Source of the DNA: Mucilaginibacter terrigena
GTDB lineage: Bacteria > Bacteroidota > Bacteroidia > Sphingobacteriales > Sphingobacteriaceae
Reading direction: 5' to 3'
DNA length: 64,000 nucleotides
NCBI RefSeq assembly: GCF_004168255.1
Contig: NZ_SEWG01000007.1
Coordinates: 1-64,000 of the forward strand
How positions within the stretch are numbered: position 1 is the stretch's first letter; the number at the start of each line of letters is the position of its first letter. A program made the translations under genes and the position numbers. Shown here piece after piece: positions 33,373 to 41,226 of this stretch. Under the pieces are notes generated by a model that was given only the letters and a program-made list of their open reading frames with translations, was not told the origin of the DNA and searched no databases.

Positions 33373-34710
33373 CTACTTCTTGGCATCGGTATTAAATAGT
33401 TTCGATTTATCTACTTTCTCTACTATCATACCATCTTTCAATGTTTTAGAGATGGCTGCAAATGGCGCCGATACTACATCCTCACCGCCTTTAAGGCCGG
33501 ATAATATCTGGATATAAGTATCATCCTGTATGCCGGTGGTTACTTCAACCTGCTTAACTTTATTGCCCTGCAAAACAAATACGTACTCTTTTGAAGGCGC
33601 GGTTGTGGTTGTTTTCTTATCATCCTTCTGTGCATCGCCGCCTGTGGCTGCGGGCTTTTTCTCGTCGCGGGTGGTAACAGATTGTATTGGTACCGATAAT
33701 GCTTTTACATGGCTGGTTTGTATATCAACTGTAGCGGTTAACCCCGGGCGAAACGGCGAATGATTTGCAGCGTTCTTTTTCAACAGATCGATGTACGATT
33801 GCGCGGTGATCCTAACCTTAACGGTAAAGTTGGTAACCTGGTCGGCATTGGTGCCTACCACGTTTGCCGAACTCCCTATCTCAATAACCTCACCTGTAAA
33901 TTTCTTGCCTAAAAAGGCATCTATCTCAATTTGCGATTGGTTACCTATAGCAATACGGTTAATATCGTTCTCGTTCACATCCACATTAACGTCCATTTTG
34001 GTAAGGTCAGATATGGTCATGATCTCGGTACCGGCAAATTGCTGGGTACCTAAAACGCGCTCGCCCTGCTCAATAGATAATTTTGATACCACACCATCAA
34101 CCGGCGAGTAAATGGTTGTTTTGGCCAGGTTATCCTGCGCTTCTTTTACAGATGCCTGAGATTGCTCTAAACCGTATCTTGAACCTACAACGTTTTGTTT
34201 GGCCGCCTCTAAAGAAGCTTTAGCACCTTCGTAATTGGCTTTAGCCTGCTCAAACTCGGCAATGGTTAAAACCTTTTTATCAAAAAGTTCCTTGCTGCGT
34301 TTGTATATCGATGCCTGGTTGGCAAAAGTAGCTTCGGATTGTTTAAGCATTTGCGATGAATTACCTACGCTTGCCTTTTGGGTGTTGTACGATGCCACAG
34401 CGCGGTCGTAACCCGATTTAAGGATGTCGGGGCGGATACGGCACAGCAACTGGCCTTTTTTAACCACGTCGCCTTCTTTAATAGGCAGCTCAACCACCTC
34501 GCCCGATACTTCGGGGCTTATCTTCACCTCAATGTGCGGTTTAATTTTACCGCTGGCAGATACGGTTTCGTTAATGTCGCGGCTTTCGGCCTTTTCAATG
34601 GCTACCTGCGTTAACTGCGGCTTACCTATTATGCCGGCTGCTTTGCCAATGATCAGTAATACGATCAGTGCGCCAAGGCCTATCAAAATATATTTAGTAG
34701 TTTTTCCCAT
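33373..34710 (-). CDS. efflux pump periplasmic adaptor (MacA/HlyD family)
   Basis: 445 aa. N-terminal membrane anchor (about 7-27, YILIGLGALIVLLIIGKAAG), barrel/lipoyl half with PHIEVKISPEVSGEVVELPIKEGDVVKKGQLL, a long coiled-coil hairpin (about 115-215), the second lipoyl half (TTIYSPVDGVVSKLSIEQGE), then a beta-barrel (MDVNVDVNENDINRI). A Lys/Thr-rich loop (DEKKPAATGGDAQKDDKKTTT) interrupts the C-terminal domain. It joins an inner-membrane transporter to an outer-membrane channel. The TolC gene is 25 bp upstream in the same operon; no transporter gene follows. Confidence 0.9.
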   Translation of the reverse strand: MGKTTKYILIGLGALIVLLIIGKAAGIIGKPQLTQVAIEKAESRDINETVSASGKIKPHIEVKISPEVSGEVVELPIKEGDVVKKGQLLCRIRPDILKSGYDRAVASYNTQKASVGNSSQMLKQSEATFANQASIYKRSKELFDKKVLTIAEFEQAKANYEGAKASLEAAKQNVVGSRYGLEQSQASVKEAQDNLAKTTIYSPVDGVVSKLSIEQGERVLGTQQFAGTEIMTISDLTKMDVNVDVNENDINRIAIGNQSQIEIDAFLGKKFTGEVIEIGSSANVVGTNADQVTNFTVKVRITAQSYIDLLKKNAANHSPFRPGLTATVDIQTSHVKALSVPIQSVTTRDEKKPAATGGDAQKDDKKTTTTAPSKEYVFVLQGNKVKQVEVTTGIQDDTYIQILSGLKGGEDVVSAPFAAISKTLKDGMIVEKVDKSKLFNTDAKK

Positions 34711-34735
34711 GATGATTTCAGGATTGTTTTGGTGT

Positions 34736-36175
34736 TTAAAGTGTTATAGGATTTCCGAGATAGTAGTCAATTACTTTGCTTCTGAACACAACTTCGTATT
34801 GCGCCTGTATCAGGTCGAATTGCGATTTATTTAAATTAGTAAGCGATGTGTTATAATCAAGCGAGTTTACCAGGCCAACATTATAACGTTCTTGTATTAC
34901 GTTAAATGCCTCCTTGTTAGCGTTATACGTTTGCTGCATAGATTGGTATTTTTTTTCGGCAGCCTGCACATCCCATACCGCCTGTATAATGGTTTTGCTT
35001 AAATTATTTTTTGATAACTGTGTAGATACCTGGGCGTTTTCGTAATTGATCTTTGCCTTACGGACAGCGGTACGGGTAAAGAAACGGTTGAATATAGGTA
35101 TCTGCAGGTTAAAACCTACCGATTGGTTAAGGTTATTGCTTAATTGCGTTGCAAAAGATGTTGTACCGCCAAATACCGGGGTTGTTGTAGGTAGGTCAAT
35201 AGTAGAAGGTACGCCGTTAATATTACCATTAACCGTTTGAAAACCCTGCACAGTACCTAATACGGCCTTACTTGTGCTGCTGTATTGAGTTACTACCGAA
35301 CCCGAAAAACTTAAAGTTGGGTAATAACCGCCTTTAGCAATTTTTATAGCCTGTAAATATGCTTTCTCGCGCGTTTGTGCAAGCACTACATCAGGGTTTA
35401 TGGCAAGCGCGGTATTTAATACATTTTGCGGGTCGTAAGCGGTAGCTACGGTAAGTTTGCTAACGTCCGGTTTTTCAATAGTTATCGGGGTTAGCGGCGG
35501 CATCTCCATGTATTGCTTTAACACAAGTATAGATAAGTCTAACTGATTTTGCGCGGTTGTTAAATTTAATTCGGCGGTAGATTGCTGCGCTTTTGCCTGC
35601 GATAGGTCGGCAAGGGTTTGGTTACCTACATCAAAATTCTTTTGTGCCCTGTCCAGCGTTATTTTGGCCACGCCAATTTGCTGCTGTGCTGCGGCTACAA
35701 GGTCCTGGTTGGTTAATATAGACAGGTATTGTGTAACAACATTTAATATCAGGTCGTTTTTTATTTTAGCTGTGTTTGATTTATCGGCATCGAGCAATAA
35801 GCGGTTTTGTATGATCTGGTTACGCAGCTGCCCTCCCTGAAAAACGGTTATTTGGGCCGAGGCCGAGTTGGTATTGTAAAAAAAGCTCCCGTTATTAATG
35901 GCCAGGTTGGTTTGGTCGGTAGCACGGCCAAAATTATATGAGCCCTGCGAGTTAACAAACAGGTTTGGCAATAAATTATTTTTGGCTTGCCTGTAATCTT
36001 CGGTGCTTAACGCTTCGGTAAGCTGCGCTTGTTTTATAGTTAAATTGCGTTCAAGGGCCCTGTCAATGGCTTTTTGCAGGGTAATAACCTCCTGCGCTTT
36101 TACACTTAAGTTAACCGTTGAAAGTAATATGAAGCAGGCAATAGTTACTTTTGTGATGTGTAAGTTTAGTTTCAT
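34736..36175 (-). CDS. TolC-family outer-membrane efflux protein
   Basis: 479 aa from the ATG at 36175, where a signal peptide begins (MKLNLHITKVTIACFILLSTVNLSVKAQ). Typical TolC pattern: ITLQKAIDRALERNLTIKQAQL at the start of the first repeat, long helices rich in Ala/Gln/Asn, a second repeat (NVLNTALAINPDVVLAQTREKAYLQAIKIAKGGYYPTLSFSG), and the GLVNSLDYNTSLTNLNKSQ motif near the end. First gene of a two-gene efflux operon with the MacA-like adaptor. Confidence 0.92.
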   Translation of the reverse strand: MKLNLHITKVTIACFILLSTVNLSVKAQEVITLQKAIDRALERNLTIKQAQLTEALSTEDYRQAKNNLLPNLFVNSQGSYNFGRATDQTNLAINNGSFFYNTNSASAQITVFQGGQLRNQIIQNRLLLDADKSNTAKIKNDLILNVVTQYLSILTNQDLVAAAQQQIGVAKITLDRAQKNFDVGNQTLADLSQAKAQQSTAELNLTTAQNQLDLSILVLKQYMEMPPLTPITIEKPDVSKLTVATAYDPQNVLNTALAINPDVVLAQTREKAYLQAIKIAKGGYYPTLSFSGSVVTQYSSTSKAVLGTVQGFQTVNGNINGVPSTIDLPTTTPVFGGTTSFATQLSNNLNQSVGFNLQIPIFNRFFTRTAVRKAKINYENAQVSTQLSKNNLSKTIIQAVWDVQAAEKKYQSMQQTYNANKEAFNVIQERYNVGLVNSLDYNTSLTNLNKSQFDLIQAQYEVVFRSKVIDYYLGNPITL

Positions 36176-36248
36176 AATAAATGTATACAATTGTAAGTAA
36201 CTGGTAATTACTTTGCAAGCTCTATTTTATTGATTAATATTAAAACGA

Positions 36249-36887
36249 ATGTACCTGGTAAAAACTCCCTGGTGGCTAAAAAAACTGTATCCTCAATTAA
36301 TTTGGGATACTAAACCAGGTGCCCGTTGCATTTATTTGACTTTTGACGACGGCCCCATACCCATTGTTACACCGTTTGTATTAAATATTTTAAAAAAGCA
36401 CCATGCGAAGGCCACCTTTTTTTGCATTGGCGATAATGTACGCAAACATCCCGACATATTTGAGCAGGTAAAAAAAGATGGGCACGCTATTGGGAACCAC
36501 ACCTATAACCATCTTAAAGGCTGGGATACCGATAGCCAAATATACTTAGAAAATTTTTTACAGGCCGATAAAATCCTGGATACCCCCCTGTTTAGACCGC
36601 CATATGGCCGGATTAAAAAAGAGCAGATTAAATTACTGAAACAAGCCCGCCCCGACCTGCAAATTATAATGTGGGATGTACTTAGCGGCGATTTTGATAT
36701 GGCGCTAAAGCAGCACGAGGCTTTGAATAATGTATTAAAGCACGTAAAGGACGGTTCTATAGTGTTGTTTCATGATAGTGTAAAAGCATTTCATAAACTG
36801 GAGTACGCCTTGCCGCTGGCGATGGAGCATTGGAGCAAAGAGGGATATACGTTTGAAGTATTGAGCCCCCCAACCCCCGTTGGCTAA
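36249..36887 (+). CDS. polysaccharide deacetylase, NodB domain
   Basis: 212 aa. All NodB motifs are visible: TFDDGPIP (motif 1, residues about 30-37), HTYNH (zinc histidines, motif 2), FRPPYGR (motif 3), and IIMWDVLSGDFD and VLFHDS (motifs 4-5). CE4 enzymes remove acetyl groups from chitin, peptidoglycan or other glycans with a divalent metal. No clear signal peptide. Divergent from tolC by 73 bp. The last residues SPPTPVG and the stop come from the GC-hairpin element at 36864-36902. Confidence 0.9.
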   Translation: MYLVKTPWWLKKLYPQLIWDTKPGARCIYLTFDDGPIPIVTPFVLNILKKHHAKATFFCIGDNVRKHPDIFEQVKKDGHAIGNHTYNHLKGWDTDSQIYLENFLQADKILDTPLFRPPYGRIKKEQIKLLKQARPDLQIIMWDVLSGDFDMALKQHEALNNVLKHVKDGSIVLFHDSVKAFHKLEYALPLAMEHWSKEGYTFEVLSPPTPVG

Positions 36888-36902
36888 CGGGGGAGCTTTT
36901 GA
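36864..36902 (+). repeat. CCGTTGGCTAACGG hairpin element at the deacetylase 3' end
   Basis: AGCCCCCCAA, stem CCCCCGTTGGCTAACGGGGG, then AGCTTTTGA. It supplies the stop codon TAA (inside the hairpin) of the NodB gene and could also act as its terminator. Confidence 0.75.
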
Positions 36903-36973
36903 GTGGCTTTTTTCTCTTCACCTGTTTGCGCAGCAAAGAGGATGGACAAGCGAGGTGGATAAATCACCAGTCA

Positions 36974-37108
36974 ATTCATTGCCGTCACTTTTAAGGGACG
37001 GAATAGCAAACTGCATAATTGGCTTTAGCCAAAGGCTGCTTTAATAATTTTGGCTAAGCCGGGAAAATATTTATGCCCATCCGTTGGCTAAAGCCAACGG
37101 CAATGAAT
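36974..37108. repeat. palindromic element with ATTCATTGCCGT ends
   Basis: The 12-bp terminal inverted repeats ATTCATTGCCGT and ACGGCAATGAAT enclose two inner hairpins, GGCTTTAGCC and CCGTTGGCTAAAGCCAACGG. About 135 bp. Part of the 606-bp gene-free interval 36888-37493. Confidence 0.75.
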
Positions 37109-37173
37109 TCCTGAGTAAGCCTAACTGTAACCATTTGCCGCATATTCTCGTCTTTTCGATAAGTGTATAATCT

Positions 37174-37361
37174 ATGACCCGTAGGGCCTGCCGCTTTGTA
37201 GCCGACGAAAGAGAATAGTTTTGCTCCGTTAGGAGCTACCCTTTACCAATTTGCCAAGTTTAATAATGCAAATGGCCAACCTGCCGATAGGTGGGCAGCC
37301 GCTACGCGGCACAAATTACATGTATTATTATTTCTATAAAGCGGCAGACCCTACGGGTCAT
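37174..37361. repeat. palindromic element with ATGACCCGTAGGG ends
   Basis: Imperfect 28-bp terminal inverted repeats (ATGACCCGTAGGGCCTGCCG on the left; CGGCAGACCCTACGGGTCAT on the right). The interior has GCTCCGTTAGGAGC, which recalls REP-like elements of Bacteroidota mobilised by Y1 transposases; no transposase gene is present here. Confidence 0.75.
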
Positions 37362-37493
37362 CTCTTCTTACAACTTATATTTTGTGAATATATGATATGT
37401 AAACCAATACGCTAATAAGACTGAATAACCATCCTTACAACAAATCGCATAAATCCCTGTTATTCAATAAGCACCCCACTAAAAAAAACGGAT

Positions 37494-38603
37494 ATGAGAG
37501 CATGGATAACATTAGCAGCGGTAGCGGGCCTTTTATTATACAGTGGCTGTAAAAAAAGCTCGTCGCCAAACACCCCGGATAACCCCGGCGATACCAGCGA
37601 ACTTACCGACAAAGTATTAACCGATAAACTAACCTTCCCCTGGGAAGTATTGTGGGGGCCTGATAATAAGCTTTGGATAACCGAGCGCGGCGGCAAGGTG
37701 AGCAGCGTTGACCCGGTTACAGGCAATATTACCCTGATAAAAACTATCAGCGAAGTAGTGTCGCGAGGCGAAGGCGGCTTGCTGGGCATGGTGCTGCACC
37801 CCGATTTTGCTGCCACCCCCGAGGTTTTTGTAGCTTATAATTATGATAAAGCAGGTAACTACCTTAAAAAAATAGTGAAGTTTACTTACAGCGGCGGTAC
37901 GCTCATCAACCCGGTTACTTTGCTGGATAATATCCCCGCAGCTAATAATCATAATGGTACGCGGCTGGCTATCTCGCCCGATAAAAAGCTGTTCATCACC
38001 AGCGGCGATGCAGCAACATCATCCCGGGCTCAGGATAAGGATAACCCCGCCGGTAAAATTCAGCGCATTAACCTGGATGGCAGCATTCCGGCAGATAACC
38101 CTATTGCCGGCAGCCCGGTTTGGAGCTATGGCCACCGCAACCCACAAGGCCTGGTATTTGTCGGCGATCGCCTGTATAGTTCGGAGCATGGCAACGCTAC
38201 CGACGACGAGATCAACATCATTCAAAAAGGCCGCAATTTTGGCTGGCCCAATGTGCAGGGGTATTGCAATACCAACGATGAAAAAACTTTTTGCAGTGCA
38301 AACGACGTAGCCGAACCTATCCAGGCCTGGTCGCCCACCATCGCCCCATCCGGTATTGATTATTATAATAAAGATGCCATCCCGCAATGGAAAGGTTCGT
38401 TGTTACTGGCCGTACTAAAAGATTCTGAGTTGTTACAGATAAAACTTAACTCGGCCGGTACAGGTGTAGAAAAGGTAAACACTTTCTATAAAAACAAATA
38501 TGGCCGCATGCGCGATGTGGCCATATCGCCCGATGGAAAGGTGTATATTATTACCAGTAATGGTGGGAGCGATAAGGTAATAGAAATACGTAAAGCCCCC
38601 TAA
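37494..38603 (+). CDS. PQQ-dependent sugar dehydrogenase-like lipoprotein
   Basis: 369 aa. Lipoprotein signal MRAWITLAAVAGLLLYSGC (lipobox LYSGC), then the soluble glucose/sorbosone dehydrogenase beta-propeller: FPWEVLWGPDNKLWITERGG, GLLGMVLHPDF, NHNGTRLAISPDKKLFITSGD, GHRNPQGLVFVGDRLYSSEHG, DEINIIQKGRNFGWP. The histidines and the arginine expected to act on the sugar and PQQ are in these blocks. It oxidises aldoses at the cell surface if PQQ is available. The last residues AP-stop come from a GC element. Confidence 0.9.
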   Translation: MRAWITLAAVAGLLLYSGCKKSSSPNTPDNPGDTSELTDKVLTDKLTFPWEVLWGPDNKLWITERGGKVSSVDPVTGNITLIKTISEVVSRGEGGLLGMVLHPDFAATPEVFVAYNYDKAGNYLKKIVKFTYSGGTLINPVTLLDNIPAANNHNGTRLAISPDKKLFITSGDAATSSRAQDKDNPAGKIQRINLDGSIPADNPIAGSPVWSYGHRNPQGLVFVGDRLYSSEHGNATDDEINIIQKGRNFGWPNVQGYCNTNDEKTFCSANDVAEPIQAWSPTIAPSGIDYYNKDAIPQWKGSLLLAVLKDSELLQIKLNSAGTGVEKVNTFYKNKYGRMRDVAISPDGKVYIITSNGGSDKVIEIRKAP

Positions 38604-38656
38604 CCCCTAAAGGGCGAACAGGATTTTCAAAAGCTCCCCCTTTAGGGGGGTGGGGA
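38594..38656. repeat. GCCCCCTAACCCC element after the sugar dehydrogenase
   Basis: Begins AGCCCCCTAACCCCTAAAGG, continues with CAGGATTTT and ends with the hairpin CTCCCCCTTTAGGGGGG. Supplies codons AP-stop of the upstream gene. It shares the CTAACCCC and CAGGATTT blocks with 27054-27086 and 41194-41226. Confidence 0.7.
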
Positions 38657-38787
38657 TTATTATTTAGAACATATCCAAATAACAATTGTACAAGGGCCTC
38701 ACTGTGAATAAAGTTTATATTTTGTAAATTCGCGGCTGTTGCCCAAACGGGTTACAACATCTTTTACTACACTAAAAATCAAACATT

Positions 38788-41055
38788 ATGGCTTTTGATT
38801 TAGATATGATCAAAAAGGTTTATGATCGCTACAGCACCCGTGTGGATGCTGCCCGCAAAGCGACCGGTAAACACCTTACTTTAACCGAAAAAATATTATA
38901 CGCCCACCTTTCTGAGGGTGATGCTAAAAAAGCTTTTGAACGCGGTACCGACTACGTTGATTTTGCACCAGACCGCGTGGCCATGCAGGATGCTACCGCG
39001 CAAATGGCTTTGCTGCAATTTATGCAGGCGGGCCGCCCGCAGGTTGCAGTACCATCAACCGTACATTGCGATCACCTGATACAAGCGAAGGTTGGCGCCG
39101 TTGCCGATCTAAATACCGCGGTAGATATTAACCGCGAGGTTTACGATTTCCTTTCTTCTGTATCTGATAAATACGGTATCGGTTTCTGGAAAGCCGGTGC
39201 AGGTATCATCCACCAGGTTGTTTTAGAGAACTACGCGTTCCCCGGTGGTATGATGATAGGTACCGATAGCCACACCCCTAATGCAGGTGGTTTGGGTATG
39301 GTTGCCATTGGTGTTGGCGGTGCCGATGCCTGCGATGTAATGGCAGGTTTGCCATGGGAGCTAAAATTCCCTAAACTGATCGGTGTTAAATTAACCGGTA
39401 AATTATCCGGCTGGACATCAGCTAAAGACGTTATTTTGAAAGTAGCAGGTATCCTTACCGTAAAGGGTGGTACAGGCGCTATTGTTGAATATTTTGGTGA
39501 AGGTGCACGTTCGCTTTCTGCAACCGGTAAAGGTACCATCTGTAACATGGGTGCCGAGATCGGCGCGACCACTTCTATCTTTGGTTACGACGAGAAAATT
39601 GCCGCTTACCTGAACGGTACCAAACGCGAAGAAGTTGCTACGCTTGCCAACGCTGTTGCCGAGCACTTAACCGGCGACGACGAGGTTTACGCAAACCCTG
39701 CGGCATACTTCGACCAGGTTATCGAGATCAACCTGAGCGAGCTTGAGCCACACGTTAACGGCCCTTTCACTCCGGATCTGGCTTGGCCTATCTCTAAATT
39801 CGCGCAGGCGGTTCGTGAAAACAACTGGCCGGAAAAATTAGAGGTTGGCTTGATAGGTTCTTGTACTAACTCATCTTACGAAGATATTACCCGTTCTGCA
39901 TCAATAGCAAAACAGGCTATCGATAAAAACTTAGCTACTAAAGCAGAGTTCACCATCACCCCGGGTTCGGAACTGGTGCGTTACACTGTGGAACGCGATG
40001 GCTACTTAGGTACTTTCGAGAACATGGGCGGTGTAGTATTGGCAAACGCTTGCGGCCCTTGTATCGGCCAGTGGGCACGTCATACCGATGACCCTACCCG
40101 CAAAAACTCTATAATCACATCGTTTAACCGTAACTTTGCCAAACGCCAGGATGGTAACCCTAATACACACGCTTTTGTGGCCTCCCCGGAGATCGTTACC
40201 GCGTTTGTTATTGCCGGCGACCTTACCTTTAACCCGCTTACCGACAGCTTGACAAACAAAGCCGGCGAGCAGGTAAAATTCGACGAGCCACAGGGTATCG
40301 AAATGCCGATACGTGGTTATGCTGTTGAAGATGCCGGTTACCAGGCACCTGCCGAAGACGGTAGCGGCGTTGAAGTATTGGTTGACCCGCGCTCATCACG
40401 CTTGCAATTACTGGAGCCGTTTACCGCATGGGAAGGTACCGACATTACAGGTTTACGCCTGCTTATTAAAGCACGCGGTAAATGTACTACCGACCATATT
40501 TCGATGGCAGGCCCATGGTTGAAGTTCCGCGGTCACCTGGACAACATATCTAACAATATGCTTATCGGTGCTATCAACTACTTTAATAACACTGCAGATA
40601 GCGTTAAAAACGAACTGACCGGCGAATACGGCCCAGTACCTGCCACACAGCGCGATTATAAAGCGCATGGCATAGGTTCGATTGTGGTTGGCGACGAAAA
40701 CTACGGTGAAGGTTCATCTCGCGAGCACGCGGCAATGGAGCCACGCCACCTTGGTGTACGTGCCATACTGGTAAAATCATTTGCCCGTATCCACGAAACC
40801 AACCTGAAGAAACAAGGTATGCTGGGCATCACCTTTGCCGATACCAACGATTACGAAAAGATCCAGGAGGACGATATCATAGATATTACCGGTTTAACCA
40901 ACTTTGCCCCCGGCCAGCAGTTAACGGTAGTGCTGCACCATAAAAACGGCACCACCGAAAGCTTCCCGGTAAACCACACCTACAATGCACAGCAAATTGA
41001 GTGGTTTAAAGCAGGTGGCGCGTTGAACATCATACGCAGGCAAATGATTTCTTAA
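38788..41055 (+). CDS. acn: aconitate hydratase
   Basis: 755 aa, the size and type of mitochondrial-like aconitases (AcnA/ACO2 branch). The [4Fe-4S] cysteines are in [11 protein letters not shown] (about residue 355) and ACGPCIGQW (about 415-423); other signatures are [24 protein letters not shown] and the swivel domain's [19 protein letters not shown]. It interconverts citrate and isocitrate in the TCA cycle. Monocistronic, with a terminator and a heptad array following. Confidence 0.96.
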   Translation: MAFDLDMIKKVYDRYSTRVDAARKATGKHLTLTEKILYAHLSEGDAKKAFERGTDYVDFAPDRVAMQDATAQMALLQFMQAGRPQVAVPSTVHCDHLIQAKVGAVADLNTAVDINREVYDFLSSVSDKYGIGFWKAGAGIIHQVVLENYAFPGGMMIGTDSHTPNAGGLGMVAIGVGGADACDVMAGLPWELKFPKLIGVKLTGKLSGWTSAKDVILKVAGILTVKGGTGAIVEYFGEGARSLSATGKGTICNMGAEIGATTSIFGYDEKIAAYLNGTKREEVATLANAVAEHLTGDDEVYANPAAYFDQVIEINLSELEPHVNGPFTPDLAWPISKFAQAVRENNWPEKLEVGLIGSCTNSSYEDITRSASIAKQAIDKNLATKAEFTITPGSELVRYTVERDGYLGTFENMGGVVLANACGPCIGQWARHTDDPTRKNSIITSFNRNFAKRQDGNPNTHAFVASPEIVTAFVIAGDLTFNPLTDSLTNKAGEQVKFDEPQGIEMPIRGYAVEDAGYQAPAEDGSGVEVLVDPRSSRLQLLEPFTAWEGTDITGLRLLIKARGKCTTDHISMAGPWLKFRGHLDNISNNMLIGAINYFNNTADSVKNELTGEYGPVPATQRDYKAHGIGSIVVGDENYGEGSSREHAAMEPRHLGVRAILVKSFARIHETNLKKQGMLGITFADTNDYEKIQEDDIIDITGLTNFAPGQQLTVVLHHKNGTTESFPVNHTYNAQQIEWFKAGGALNIIRRQMIS

Positions 41056-41090
41056 TTTCGGATTTTCGATTTTAGATTTCGGATTTATAA
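41056..41090 (+). repeat. heptad array F, single arm
   Basis: Words ATTTCGG, ATTTTCG, ATTTTAG, ATTTCGG, ATTTATA follow directly after the acn stop. A perfect 7-nt period over five units; no inverted partner found nearby. Confidence 0.7.
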
Positions 41091-41093
41091 ATG

Positions 41094-41124
41094 AAAGCCT
41101 TCCTGAATGGGGAGGCTTTTTTTG
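41094..41124 (+). terminator. acn terminator
   Basis: AAAGCCTTCC and GGGGAGGCTTT form a stem around TGAAT, followed by seven T. Confidence 0.8.
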
Positions 41125-41193
41125 TTGCACCCTCTCCACCACGGAGGTAAAGTGGAAATTAGAAAGGCAATGAATAACTCCATCGCCTTTCTT

Positions 41194-41226
41194 AAATCCT
41201 GCTCCCCCTTCAGGGGGCTGGGGGGT
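41194..41226 (-). repeat. CCCCCTGAAGGGGG element at the uvrA 3' end
   Basis: On the minus strand: CCCCCCAGCCCCCTGAAGGG, then GGAGCAGGATTT. It encodes the last residues PPAP-stop of UvrA. Same blocks as 27054-27086 and 38594-38656. Confidence 0.7.
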
